Source of the DNA: Scandinavium manionii
Lineage (GTDB): Bacteria; Pseudomonadota; Gammaproteobacteria; Enterobacterales; Enterobacteriaceae
Length of the DNA stretch: 64,000 nucleotides
Reading direction: 5' to 3'
Assembly (NCBI RefSeq): GCF_024764775.1
Contig: NZ_JALIGC010000031.1
Location: forward strand, 66,711-130,710
The notes beneath the pieces are model-generated. The model had not been told where the DNA came from. It saw only the letters and a list, made by a program, of their open reading frames with translations, and did no database searches. The position numbers and the translations under genes were made by a program. Shown here piece by piece: positions 28,139-36,791 of the stretch (position 1 is its first letter; each line of letters starts with the position of its first letter).

Positions 28139-28578
28139 CGATACAGATGCACGGTGGTGGCCGGATACTCAATGCCATCACCGATGTACTGCCAGCCAAA
28201 ACGCTCGTAGAAATCACGACACGCCGAATAGAGATGCAGCTGCGAATAGCCTTTGCCACGCGCGTAATCAATCACATGCGACTGCAACCTGCCCGCAATG
28301 CCCTGCCCTCGCACCGATTCATCGACGTACAGCGCCGCCATCCATGGGAAAAGATCCTGACGGCTGATCAGGTCGCAGCGCCATAAACCCACCGTCGCCA
28401 ACAGCGTGTCGCCGTCGGTCAGCACAAAGGTGAGCGGCAGCGCATCGGGCGTCTGACTGTGCTCAATGATACTGGCGAAAAACTCGCGCGGCATTGCCAC
28501 GCCACCAAACGCCTGCCAGAGCCAGTCGATGACCTGGCGGCTGTGCTGCGGTACGTCATGCAGCGGCTGGACTTTCAC
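28126..28578 (-). CDS. GNAT-family N-acetyltransferase
   Basis: 150 aa, single GNAT domain. The acetyl-CoA pyrophosphate-binding motif RGQGIAG is at residues 90-96 with the following helix RLQSHVIDYA, and a C-terminal FYERFGWQYIG strand typical of the fold. Substrate unknown. It overlaps the upstream GntR gene by 4 bases, so it is probably the last gene of the EIIC-GH1-GntR-GNAT transcript. Acetylation of a sugar or of an unrelated metabolite cannot be decided from the sequence. Confidence 0.88.
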   Translation of the reverse strand: MKVQPLHDVPQHSRQVIDWLWQAFGGVAMPREFFASIIEHSQTPDALPLTFVLTDGDTLLATVGLWRCDLISRQDLFPWMAALYVDESVRGQGIAGRLQSHVIDYARGKGYSQLHLYSACRDFYERFGWQYIGDGIEYPATTVHLYRYEL

Positions 28579-29348
28579 ATCAATTTCCCCTGAAAAATGG
28601 GTACAGATTCAAACAGATAGCCGTCGAAATCGGGCGCATCCTCGTCAGAGAGTTCCAACAGGCTGTTTTTCACATTCTCGAGGTGCTGCCACGTTGCCTG
28701 CCAGGCACCCATTACGTCGCGACGGCGCAGCGCCGCCAGAATGGTTTGCCTGTCGCCGAGCCATTTCAGGCGGTAGGCGCGGCTGGCAATATGCACGTTG
28801 AACTGTTGCCACAGCGGGCTGCTGTCCATTTGCAGCCAGATTTTCTCAACGGTGGTCAGCAGCATCTGGTTTTGCGTCGCGCCAGCCAGCACCAGGTGGA
28901 ACATTTTACTGTTGTCCTGGGTGGTGTCGTTAGCCGCAATCGCGCGCTGTTCCTGCTCGATAATCCGCTTGAGATTGTCGATGTCAGCCCGGGTGGCCAT
29001 TTTCGCGGCGAAAGCCGCAATGTTGCTTTCAAGTAGCTGACGCGCCTGCAAAATCTCAAACGGCCCGACGTCGCTGTTCAGCATCTGCTCTTCTTCGCTG
29101 TCGTTTTCCTGCGGAATACGCATTACGTACACGCCCGACCCCTGGCGAATATCAACGGTTCCCTGCAACTCCAGCATCAGCAGCGCTTCACGCACGATAG
29201 TCCGGCTGACGCCATACTTTTCCGCAATGTTACGCTCGGGCGGCAGCCGGGAACCCACCGGGTACAGGCCCTGCATAATCTGGGCACGTAAGTCTTCACC
29301 AATTTCCTGGTAAGGTTTTTTTTCCGGCGGAACAGCGGCCTTTTCCAC
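28575..29348 (-). CDS. UxuR/ExuR-like GntR (FCD-domain) transcriptional regulator
   Basis: 257 aa from the GTG at 29348 (VEKAAVPPEKKPYQEIG), the length of E. coli UxuR. An N-terminal winged HTH (GSRLPPERNIAEKYGVSRTI) is followed by an FCD all-helical sensor domain with the UxuR-like strings GPFEILQARQLLESNIA and TWQHLENVK. The GTG has AGGTGAT just upstream. The ATG at 29432 would put an inverted repeat and the intercistronic leader inside the protein, so I reject it. UxuR relatives respond to hexuronate intermediates. The TGGCATACCA sites before the EIIC gene match the UxuR-type palindrome, so this is the likely repressor of its own operon. Confidence 0.85.
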   Translation of the reverse strand: MEKAAVPPEKKPYQEIGEDLRAQIMQGLYPVGSRLPPERNIAEKYGVSRTIVREALLMLELQGTVDIRQGSGVYVMRIPQENDSEEEQMLNSDVGPFEILQARQLLESNIAAFAAKMATRADIDNLKRIIEQEQRAIAANDTTQDNSKMFHLVLAGATQNQMLLTTVEKIWLQMDSSPLWQQFNVHIASRAYRLKWLGDRQTILAALRRRDVMGAWQATWQHLENVKNSLLELSDEDAPDFDGYLFESVPIFQGKLM

Positions 29349-29381
29349 AATATCACCTGTGTCTGCTTGCGGGTGGATGCA

Positions 29382-29405
29382 CAGACCGCCGCTCCTGACG
29401 GTCTG
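29382..29405 (-). other. Inverted repeat between the GH1 and GntR genes
   Basis: 7-bp perfect arms CAGACCG / CGGTCTG with a 10-nt loop, 46 bp after the GH1 stop and before the GntR start. There is no T-run; it may stabilise the upstream mRNA 3' end or attenuate read-through. Confidence 0.45.
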
Positions 29406-29450
29406 ACCGGCGGCTATAGTAGCAAAATTCATGCAACTGCAGGAGCGCCG

Positions 29451-30878
29451 CTATTTCAGTTCATCGTCGATATTTAGCGTGAGCGATCGGGAATCACGCA
29501 GCTTGCGGAACCAGCTCGCTGATTTTTTCGCACGCCGCGCCCGGTTGTTGGCGAGGTCAATTTCAATCAGCCCATAGCGATTTTTGAAGGCATTCATTGG
29601 TGAAACGTTGTCGGTAAACGCCCACAGCATGTAGCCGTGACAGTTGGCACCGTCCTGTTTTGCCCGCAGCGTCTGCCAGAGGTGTTCGCTAATGAAATTG
29701 ATGCGGTAGTCGTCTTCAATCACGCCATCGCTGTTGCGGAACTGGCCTTCGTTTTCAATACCCATCCCGCTTTCCGCCACGAACCACGGAATATTGCGGT
29801 ACTCATCTTTGATACGCATCGCCATGTCGTACACGATTTGCGGGTAGATTTCCCAGCCGCGCGATTTGTTCATCCGCCGCCCCGGCAGTTCAAACGGCTC
29901 ATAGTAATACGCCGGATGGAATGGGGTTTCCGGATGCCACGCGCGCGACGGTGCTTTGACACGATGTGGGTAATAGAGGTTGATCCCCAGCTCGTCGACG
30001 GTGTTAGCGCGGATAATCTCCAGCTCTTCCTCAGTGTGATCCCACGCCACATGGTGCTGCTCCAGCAGCGTGAGCAGTTCAGGCGGATACTCGCCTTTCA
30101 CCATCGGGTCAAGAAACACCCGGTTGTAGAACAAGTCATAGCGCTCAGCGGCACGCACATCGTGCATCGCTCGCGAACGCGGGTACGTCACTTCCGGATT
30201 CAGGATACAGCCTACGCTGCCGCGATAGCCTTTCTCACGGAACAGTTTCACCACCCGCGCCGTCGCCAACACTTTGTGGTGATTCCACTGCATCCAGGTG
30301 CCGGTATTTTGCTCGTACGGCCAACGCAGCGCGTCGAGATAGACCCGCGTTTGCACCACAATCGGTTCGTTGAAGGTAAACCAGCGCGTCACTTTATGAT
30401 GATAGCGTTCGAAGACTTTTTCGACGTAGCCCACAAAAAGGTCGACCACTTTTTTCGACGCCCATCCGCCATACGTTTCCAGCAAATAGCCCGGCAGCTC
30501 ATAGTGCTCGAGGCAAATCATCGGCGTGATGCCGTTGGCGTTCAGCTCCTCAAACAGCGCATCGTAATAAGAGGCATACTCTTCATCAACGGTGACATTT
30601 TCATAATCGATGAGGAAGCGCGACCAGTTAATCGAGGTGCGATAGTGGGTCAGCCCAGCCTGTTTCATCAGCGCCACATCTTCACGAAAACGGTTGATGA
30701 AATCGGTGGCGACCGCCGGGCCGTAGCCGTCGTGCCAGACATGCCTGTCGTTTTTGTACCAAAGGTCTGGCCAGGAATCCTGGCCCTCTTTTTTGCCGCT
30801 CCAGCCTTCCGTTTGCCATGCGGAAGCCGCAGCGCCGAGAATGAAATCCTGTGGGATAGTAACTGTTTTCTGGCTCAT
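29451..30878 (-). CDS. GH1 family 6-phospho-beta-glycosidase
   Basis: 475 aa from the ATG at 30878 (MSQKTVTIPQDF); a longer frame to 30935 overlaps the EIIC gene. The acid/base motif TFNEP has Glu171. The nucleophile segment reads WFVAESGMG (Glu369) instead of the common TENG. The C-terminal NVS...KNRYG segment (about 424-436) carries the Ser/Lys/Tyr set that binds the 6-phosphate in phospho-glycosidases. It probably hydrolyses a disaccharide phosphate delivered by the adjacent PTS EIIC. The aglycone or sugar type is not decided; the UxuR-like regulator hints at a uronate-containing glycoside. Confidence 0.88.
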   Translation of the reverse strand: MSQKTVTIPQDFILGAAASAWQTEGWSGKKEGQDSWPDLWYKNDRHVWHDGYGPAVATDFINRFREDVALMKQAGLTHYRTSINWSRFLIDYENVTVDEEYASYYDALFEELNANGITPMICLEHYELPGYLLETYGGWASKKVVDLFVGYVEKVFERYHHKVTRWFTFNEPIVVQTRVYLDALRWPYEQNTGTWMQWNHHKVLATARVVKLFREKGYRGSVGCILNPEVTYPRSRAMHDVRAAERYDLFYNRVFLDPMVKGEYPPELLTLLEQHHVAWDHTEEELEIIRANTVDELGINLYYPHRVKAPSRAWHPETPFHPAYYYEPFELPGRRMNKSRGWEIYPQIVYDMAMRIKDEYRNIPWFVAESGMGIENEGQFRNSDGVIEDDYRINFISEHLWQTLRAKQDGANCHGYMLWAFTDNVSPMNAFKNRYGLIEIDLANNRARRAKKSASWFRKLRDSRSLTLNIDDELK

Positions 30879-30885
30879 GGCGTCC

Positions 30886-32217
30886 TCATGCGTTCTCGGT
30901 GGCCTGTTGCGCCTGTAACTGCGCCTGTTCGGCACGGCGGGAGGCGATTTTCACGAACGGCAGATAAATAATGATCGAGGTGACAATACAAATCAGCTGG
31001 GTAATGACCGCGCCCATGGAACCGGCGGTGGACAGCCAGGCGTTGATCAACGGCGGCGTGGTCCATGGCACCATCACGACGGCTTTGCCGGCGAACCCCG
31101 CGGCGGTAGCGAAATAGCCAATGGAGCCGGTCACCAGCGGAGTGATAATGAACGGGATCGCCAGGATCGGGTTGAGCATAATCGGCATGCCGAAAATTAC
31201 CGGTTCGTTAATGTTGAACAGGCCGGGGCCCATCGACAGCTTGGCGATTTCCTTCATCTCTTTGCGTTTGCTGGCAATCATCACCGCAATTAGCAGGCCA
31301 ATGGTCAGGCCGGACCCGCCGATGCTCATGTACACATCCCAGAACGGCATGGTGATGATGTTTGGCACCTCTTTGCCCTGCTCGAACGCACTCATGTTGA
31401 CGGTGATCGCCCCTAACAAAAGCGGCTCGCGGATAGGCTTAATCATCTGATTGCCGTGAATGCCGATCACCCAAAACAGCTGGGCGACAAACATCAGCAG
31501 CAGAATACCTGGCAGGCTTTGCATCACGCGTTCCAGCGGCTGCTGCACCACCTGATACACCGCATCATAAAGATACATACCGGTCAGTTGATGGAAAACG
31601 AAACCAAAGGTGGCAATCACGGTGGTGGTGATGATCGCCGGGATCAGCGCTGAAAACGACGCCGAAACGTTCGGCGGCACGGTATCCGGCATTTTGATCT
31701 TCAGGCCCGGGCGTTTTTCCAGCCAGCAGTAGATTTCTACCGACAGAATCGCGATGAACATGCCGAGGAACAGGCTGCGGGTGTCAGAGAACTGACGCAG
31801 CAGAACGTCTTTCACTTGATGCATTTGCCCGTCGACCATCATTTCTACGGTGGTCGGCGTCACACAAATAAAGCAAATCACCGCCAGCAGGCCGGGGAAC
31901 AACGTTTTGATACCGTTGATACGGCCCAGTTCGATGCCGATTAAAAACACCGCGCCGATGTTGAGAAAATTAAGCGTGGCGTAGTTTATAGCCCCCGTTA
32001 TCGGCTTGAGTGCCGCCAGGAATGACAGGGACTGGAAGCTGGCGAGACCGTTTTTCGGGTCCAGCACCATATTGGAAATCAGTACTGAAAAGGCGCCGAC
32101 GATGATCACCGGCATGAGGGTTATAAAGGAAGATTTAATCGCCATGATATAGCGGTAGCTATTGAATTTTGTGGCGAAACTTCCCAGAGAATCGATGAGC
32201 TTTTCCTGAAATGCCAT
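30886..32217 (-). CDS. PTS EIIC permease, lactose/cellobiose family
   Basis: 443 aa integral membrane transporter of the Lac-family EIIC (ChbC/CelB-like): MAFQEKLIDSLGSFATKFNSYRYIMAIK, about 10 hydrophobic segments, and the conserved FNINEPVIFGMPI loop with the essential His/Glu region. It lies 7 bp upstream of the GH1 gene. No EIIA or EIIB of this family is encoded in the window, so the permease must borrow those domains from another operon (for example the chitobiose/cellobiose set). RBS GAGG before the ATG. Confidence 0.9.
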   Translation of the reverse strand: MAFQEKLIDSLGSFATKFNSYRYIMAIKSSFITLMPVIIVGAFSVLISNMVLDPKNGLASFQSLSFLAALKPITGAINYATLNFLNIGAVFLIGIELGRINGIKTLFPGLLAVICFICVTPTTVEMMVDGQMHQVKDVLLRQFSDTRSLFLGMFIAILSVEIYCWLEKRPGLKIKMPDTVPPNVSASFSALIPAIITTTVIATFGFVFHQLTGMYLYDAVYQVVQQPLERVMQSLPGILLLMFVAQLFWVIGIHGNQMIKPIREPLLLGAITVNMSAFEQGKEVPNIITMPFWDVYMSIGGSGLTIGLLIAVMIASKRKEMKEIAKLSMGPGLFNINEPVIFGMPIMLNPILAIPFIITPLVTGSIGYFATAAGFAGKAVVMVPWTTPPLINAWLSTAGSMGAVITQLICIVTSIIIYLPFVKIASRRAEQAQLQAQQATENA

Positions 32218-32275
32218 AAAGGTGATACCTCAAATGTGGGCTTTTATCAAAATGGGTTTACAGCCTTGGTCCATT

Positions 32276-32285
32276 TGGCATACCA
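32276..32285. promoter_or_regulatory. UxuR-type operator 1 (TGGCATACCA)
   Basis: TGGCATACCA inside TTTGGCATACCAAA, close to the UxuR/ExuR palindrome TTGGTATACCAA. It lies 59 bp upstream of the EIIC start. First of three related sites in the EIIC-lacI gap. Confidence 0.6.
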
Positions 32286-32310
32286 AAAATAGCGAGGTGT
32301 TGGACAAAGT

Positions 32311-32332
32311 TCTGTGACTGAGGTCTCACAGA
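32311..32332. promoter_or_regulatory. TCTGTGA-N8-TCACAGA palindrome
   Basis: Perfect 7-bp arms with an 8-bp spacer between two TGGCAT sites. The half-sites are those of CRP, but the normal CRP spacer is 6 bp. Either a weak CRP site or an operator of another regulator. Confidence 0.4.
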
Positions 32333-32338
32333 GCGATG

Positions 32339-32348
32339 TGGCATTCCA
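32339..32348. promoter_or_regulatory. UxuR-type operator 2 (TGGCATTCCA)
   Basis: TGGCATTCCA, 63 bp from operator 1 and fitting the symmetric consensus TGGNATNCCA. Confidence 0.5.
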
Positions 32349-32370
32349 AATAAATACCAATTCACAGCAT

Positions 32371-32380
32371 TGGCATACCA
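32371..32380. promoter_or_regulatory. UxuR-type operator 3 (TGGCATACCA)
   Basis: Second exact TGGCATACCA, 32 bp (three helical turns) from operator 2. Spacing at whole helical turns favours cooperative binding or looping. Confidence 0.55.
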
Positions 32381-32517
32381 CGCAGTTTTTGGCAGGGATA
32401 TTTCAGCGAAACGCTGTCAAAAGCGTGATCGCGATGGTTATTTGTAACGAACGCAGACGATATGCCCCTGAATGTCTGTGATAAACTGCAACCATCATGG
32501 CGTATCAGGAATCAACA

Positions 32518-33552
32518 ATGGCAACAATGCTGGATGTCTCACTACGCGCTGGCGTGTCAAAAGCGACCGTTTCCCGCGTACTGAACGGCACAGGTCAGGT
32601 AAAAGAAAGCACCCGTAAGCAGGTGTATAAAGCCATGGAAGAACTGGGGTATCGCCCTAATTTTTTGGCGCGCTCGTTGGCGAATCGCACCAGTAACAGC
32701 ATCGGCCTGGTGGTCTCGACGTTTGATGGTTTTTACTTCGGACGTTTGCTGCAACAGGCCTCGCGTCAGACGGAAACTCACGGTAAACAGCTTATCGTCA
32801 CCGATGGCCACGACACGCCAGAACGTGAAGAACAGGCGGTGCAAATGCTCGCCGACCGCCAGTGTGACGCCATTGTGCTCTACACCCGCTTTATGAGCGA
32901 AAAGGCAATCATGAAGCTGATTAACTCCATCGACATGCCGGTGGTGGTTATCAACCGCGACCTGAGCCAGGCCCGCGATCGCTGCGTGTTCTTCGAGCAG
33001 CAGGAGGCCGCATTTCAGGCAGTGGAATACCTGATTTCTCAGGGCCATCGCGATATCGCCTGTATTACCGTGCCAATTCATACGCCAACCGGTAAAGCAC
33101 GCTTGCAAGGCTACCGCAGCGCGCTGGAAAAGCACGGCATTGCCTGGGATCCTGACAAAGTGAAATACGGAGATTCGGGGATGACGCGCGGCTACGAGCT
33201 GTGCCTGCAGTTGCTGGAGGAAAACGCGACGTTCAGCGCGCTGTTTGCCTGTAACGATGATATGGCGTTAGGGGCATCGAAGGCGCTGCATCAGGCGGGC
33301 TTACGAATTCCGCAGGATATTTCTCTGTTCGGATTTGATGATGCCCCCAGCGCAAAATGGCTTGAGCCGGGGCTTTCAACGGTCTATTTGCCTATCGACA
33401 ACATGATAACCACCGCTATCGATCAGGCAATTAAACTCGCCAACAATTTGCCTATCGAAACCCTGCCGCCGTTCACCGGAAAACTGGTGCTGCGCGACTC
33501 GGTCACAACTGGCCCGTTTTATCAGAACAGTTCCAGCGCCAGCAGTTCCTGA
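32518..33552 (+). CDS. LacI-family regulator, AscG-like
   Basis: 344 aa from the ATG at 32518 (MATMLDVSLRAGVSKATVSRVLNG), with AGGA 7 nt upstream; an in-frame ATG at 32497 lacks support. N-terminal LacI HTH, hinge LARSLANRTSNSIG, sugar-binding core with SALFACNDDMALGASKAL and ISLFGFDDAP. It resembles E. coli AscG, the repressor of a beta-glucoside PTS operon. It is divergent from the EIIC-GH1 operon, so it probably controls it together with the UxuR-like protein. Its 3' end overlaps the end of convergent lysA by 31 bp. A CAGCG-AAA-CGCTG palindrome at 32404-32416 could be its own operator. Confidence 0.88.
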   Translation: MATMLDVSLRAGVSKATVSRVLNGTGQVKESTRKQVYKAMEELGYRPNFLARSLANRTSNSIGLVVSTFDGFYFGRLLQQASRQTETHGKQLIVTDGHDTPEREEQAVQMLADRQCDAIVLYTRFMSEKAIMKLINSIDMPVVVINRDLSQARDRCVFFEQQEAAFQAVEYLISQGHRDIACITVPIHTPTGKARLQGYRSALEKHGIAWDPDKVKYGDSGMTRGYELCLQLLEENATFSALFACNDDMALGASKALHQAGLRIPQDISLFGFDDAPSAKWLEPGLSTVYLPIDNMITTAIDQAIKLANNLPIETLPPFTGKLVLRDSVTTGPFYQNSSSASSS

Positions 33553-34784
33553 ATGGACTGACGACGACGGATAAGCCGCGCGCTGCCGTTGTCGTACAGC
33601 ACTTCCGGCAACAGCGGGCGGCTGTTGTAGTTGGAAGACATCGACGCGCCGTACGCCCCGGTGTCATGCAGCACCAGATAATCTCCCGGTACCACCTGCG
33701 GCAGTTCACGCGTTTCCACTTTCCCGCCCTCCTGCTGGGTAAATACGTCGCCGGATTCACACAGCGGGCCTGCCACCACCGTTTCAACCTTCTCAGCCTG
33801 CGACAAATCGCGACCGTCCGCCGCCAGAGCGGAAATATGGTGATAGCTGCCATACATCGATGGACGCATCAAATCGTTAAAGCCTGCGTCAATCAGCACA
33901 AAATGACGACTGCCCATGTTTTTCACGCTACGCACCTGCGCCACCAGCACGCCGGATTCCGCCACCAGGAAACGCCCCGGCTCGATTTCCAGTTTCACCG
34001 GGTGACCAAGATGTTTAGCGATTTGCTCGCGGGCAGCATTCCACAGACCGAAATAGTGCTGGGTATCGATGGTCTCATCGTCGTAACGATAAGGGATCGA
34101 CAGGCCGCCGCCAGCTGAGATGGCTTCCAGATCCTGCCCAAACTCAACAACCTGACGCACCATCGCGCCGCACACTTGCTCAAGATGACCATAGTCCACC
34201 CCGGAGCCGATGTGCATGTGAATGCCCACCAACGTCAGTTGATAACGCTGAATGACTTCCAGCGCATCCGGCAGGTCGCTGTACCAGATGCCGTGCTTGC
34301 TGTTTTCGCCGCCGGTGTTCGTTTTCTGGCTGTGACCGTGGCCAAAGCCCGGGTTCACACGCAGCCATACGCGATGCCCCGGCGAAACGTCCCCGAGCTG
34401 CGCCAGCATATCCACCGAACCGGCGTTCACCGGAATTTTCAGCTCAGCTACGCGGGCGAGCGTCGCGTTGTCAATCATATCGGCAGTGAACACGATATCG
34501 TCCGGGTGTGATTCAGGATCGTATCCCGCCGCCAGCGCTCGTTCGATTTCACCCAATGAAACGGAATCCACCTTCACGCCCTGCTCACGCATCAGGCGCA
34601 GGATGTGGATATTGGAGCAGGCTTTCTGCGCAAAGCGCACCACGTCGAACTGGCTCAACTGCGCAATTTGCTGGCGGATAATCTCCGCATCATAAACCCA
34701 CACCGGACAGCCAAACTCGGCAGGCAGGCGCAGCAGGTTCTCGGCATTGAGGTCAGTTTCAGTCGTATTCAGTGGGCGTGGCAT
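33522..34784 (-). CDS. lysA: Diaminopimelate decarboxylase
   Basis: PLP enzyme that decarboxylates meso-diaminopimelate to lysine, the last step of the pathway. 420 aa, E. coli length. The PLP-binding Lys54 is in FAQKACSN, with HIGSGVDYGH (phosphate loop) and the active-site CESGDV. It is divergent from its activator gene lysR; an ERIC repeat lies in the shared regulatory gap. The C-terminal end overlaps the convergent lacI-type gene. Confidence 0.98.
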   Translation of the reverse strand: MPRPLNTTETDLNAENLLRLPAEFGCPVWVYDAEIIRQQIAQLSQFDVVRFAQKACSNIHILRLMREQGVKVDSVSLGEIERALAAGYDPESHPDDIVFTADMIDNATLARVAELKIPVNAGSVDMLAQLGDVSPGHRVWLRVNPGFGHGHSQKTNTGGENSKHGIWYSDLPDALEVIQRYQLTLVGIHMHIGSGVDYGHLEQVCGAMVRQVVEFGQDLEAISAGGGLSIPYRYDDETIDTQHYFGLWNAAREQIAKHLGHPVKLEIEPGRFLVAESGVLVAQVRSVKNMGSRHFVLIDAGFNDLMRPSMYGSYHHISALAADGRDLSQAEKVETVVAGPLCESGDVFTQQEGGKVETRELPQVVPGDYLVLHDTGAYGASMSSNYNSRPLLPEVLYDNGSARLIRRRQSIQELLALELF

Positions 34785-34876
34785 GGTGAACTCCGGTGTA
34801 TTTGCTTTTAACCGATTACGCCACAGCGCTTGTCGAATAAAAAATATCGTTTTATCCAGACTTCATGCAAAATTGA

Positions 34877-35005
<129 letters not shown>

Positions 35006-35029
35006 GATAACGTCATGAAAGGAATTACC

Positions 35030-35977
35030 ATGCCCGCCGTAAATTTGCGCCACATCGAAATTTTTCATGCGGTGATGACCACTGGCAACCTGACGGAAGC
35101 CGCGGCGATGCTGCACACCTCTCAGCCAACCGTCAGCCGGGAGCTTGCCAGGCTTGAGAAAGTGCTGGGCCTAAAACTGTTTGAGCGCAACCGTGGACGT
35201 TTGCACCCGACGGTGCAGGGGCTGCGGCTATTCGAAGAGGTGCAACGCTCGTGGTACGGGCTGGACAGAATTCTCAGCACCGCGGAAAGCCTGCGGGAAT
35301 TTCGTCAGGGCGAGCTATCGGTGGTGTGTCTGCCGGTATTTTCGCAGTCTTTTCTCCCGGCGTTGTTGCAGCCATTTCTCGCTCGCTACCCGGATGTCAG
35401 CCTGCAAATTGTCCCCCAAGAGTCGCCGTTGCTGGAGGAGTGGCTATCGGCTCAGCGCCACGATTTAGGGCTGACAGAAACATTGCACACGCCGCCGGGC
35501 ACCGAACGTACGCCGCTGTTGAGTATGAATGAAGTATGCGTGCTGCCTGCGGCGCATCCGTTAGCCCAGAAAACCGTTCTCACGCCGCAGGATTTTGAAG
35601 GCCAGAATTACATCAGCCTGTCCAGAACGGACAGCTATCGCCAGTTGCTCGACGGCCTGTTTACCGAACACGGCGTGCACCGGCGGATGGTAGTAGAAAC
35701 CCACAGCGCGGCATCCATTTGCGCGATGGTGCGGGCGGGCACAGGGATTTCCGTCGTCAACCCGTTTACCGCGCTGGACTATGCCTACGGTGGAGACAAC
35801 AGTGGCATCGCGATCCGCCGATTCAGCGTGGATGTCCCCTTCACCGTCAGCCTGATTCGTCCACTGCACCGACCGGGCTCAGCGCTTGTCGATGCGTTTA
35901 TCACGCACCTGCAAAACGGCATGCCGTCGCTGGTCACGCCGTTGGAGGAGATGCTCAACCGCGTCAGGAAAGGATAA
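35030..35977 (+). CDS. lysR: LysR, activator of lysA
   Basis: LysR-type regulator that activates lysA when diaminopimelate is high. 315 aa (E. coli 311) from the ATG at 35030 (MPAVNLRHIEIF) with AAGGA 7 nt upstream. N-terminal HTH LTEAAAMLHTSQPTVSRELARLEKVLGLKLFER split over residues 20-52, then a type-2 periplasmic-binding effector domain. Its end overlaps the convergent ygeA by 14 bases. Confidence 0.95.
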   Translation: MPAVNLRHIEIFHAVMTTGNLTEAAAMLHTSQPTVSRELARLEKVLGLKLFERNRGRLHPTVQGLRLFEEVQRSWYGLDRILSTAESLREFRQGELSVVCLPVFSQSFLPALLQPFLARYPDVSLQIVPQESPLLEEWLSAQRHDLGLTETLHTPPGTERTPLLSMNEVCVLPAAHPLAQKTVLTPQDFEGQNYISLSRTDSYRQLLDGLFTEHGVHRRMVVETHSAASICAMVRAGTGISVVNPFTALDYAYGGDNSGIAIRRFSVDVPFTVSLIRPLHRPGSALVDAFITHLQNGMPSLVTPLEEMLNRVRKG

Positions 35978-36656
35978 AGTCAACGGCGTCGGAGGCGTGC
36001 AACGCCGCAGTATCAAACACGGGAATGGGGCTGCGTTCTGTCGGCACCAGCAGACCAATTTCGGTACAGCCAAAGATGACGCCTTCAGCGCCCTCACCGA
36101 CCAAACGTTCAATCACCTGTAAATAGTATGCGCGTGACACCTCGGTGAATTGACCCAGGCACAGCTCTTCAAAGATTATCTGGTTAATACGCGCGCGCTC
36201 GTCGGCATCGGGAATAATCGTGTTCAGCGAAAATGCCTGTTCGAGGCGTCCTCGATAGAAATCCTGTTCCATGGTGTAGCGCGTGCCCAACAGCGCCACG
36301 TTTTTAACGCCCTGTTTTTCAATCGCACGCCCGGTGGCATCAGCGATATGCAAAAACGGTACGCCGCAGCGTAGCTCGATGTGTGAGGCCACTTTGTGCA
36401 TGGTATTGGTACAAAGCACGATGCCTTCGGCGCCAATGCTTTCCAGATTTGCCGCCGCTTCAGCGAGGATCTCGCCCGCTTTATCCCATTGACCCGATGA
36501 CTGGCAGGTTTCTATTTCCTGAAAATCAACGCTGTGCATGAGGATCTTCGCCGAATGCAGGCCGCCCAGGCGCTGCTTGATCCCTTCATTAATCAGACGA
36601 TAGTAAGGGATCGTCGATTCCCAGCTCATACCGCCAAGCAGGCCAATCGTTTTCAT
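35964..36656 (-). CDS. ygeA: Aspartate/glutamate racemase family protein YgeA
   Basis: 230 aa, same length as E. coli YgeA, a broad-specificity amino-acid racemase. The two catalytic cysteines of the PLP-independent racemase fold are in VLCTNTMHK and IFGCTEIGLL; the N-terminus is MKTIGLLGGMSWEST. It converges with lysR. A role in D-amino-acid formation for wall or biofilm is inferred from E. coli work. Confidence 0.95.
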   Translation of the reverse strand: MKTIGLLGGMSWESTIPYYRLINEGIKQRLGGLHSAKILMHSVDFQEIETCQSSGQWDKAGEILAEAAANLESIGAEGIVLCTNTMHKVASHIELRCGVPFLHIADATGRAIEKQGVKNVALLGTRYTMEQDFYRGRLEQAFSLNTIIPDADERARINQIIFEELCLGQFTEVSRAYYLQVIERLVGEGAEGVIFGCTEIGLLVPTERSPIPVFDTAALHASDAVDFILS

Positions 36657-36758
36657 GGAATCTCCTTTTTCAGTGTTTTCGACAGTGAAACAGAGTTGTG
36701 ATCAACTTTCCACTTCTCCACGCATAAGTTTTCATTTCTGGCTGGCTGCGATAAGTTG

Positions 36759-36777
36759 AATGAAACAATGTTTCACT
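36759..36777 (+). promoter_or_regulatory. KdgR box upstream of the cupin gene
   Basis: AATGAAACAATGTTTCACT matches the KdgR palindrome AATGAAACA-N-TGTTTCATT at all but one outer base, ending 14 bp before the cupin start. It predicts repression released by 2-keto-3-deoxygluconate. Confidence 0.75.
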
Positions 36778-36791
36778 CTGAGGTTCAGACT

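Noticed and set aside
29637..30971. 444-aa plus-strand open frame opposite the GH1 gene
   Set aside because: His/Arg/Val-rich antisense reading of a gene with full GH1 motifs; no start signals.
32311..32332. Canonical CRP site in the EIIC-lacI gap
   Set aside because: Half-sites are right but the spacer is 8 bp, not 6; reported only as an unusual dyad.
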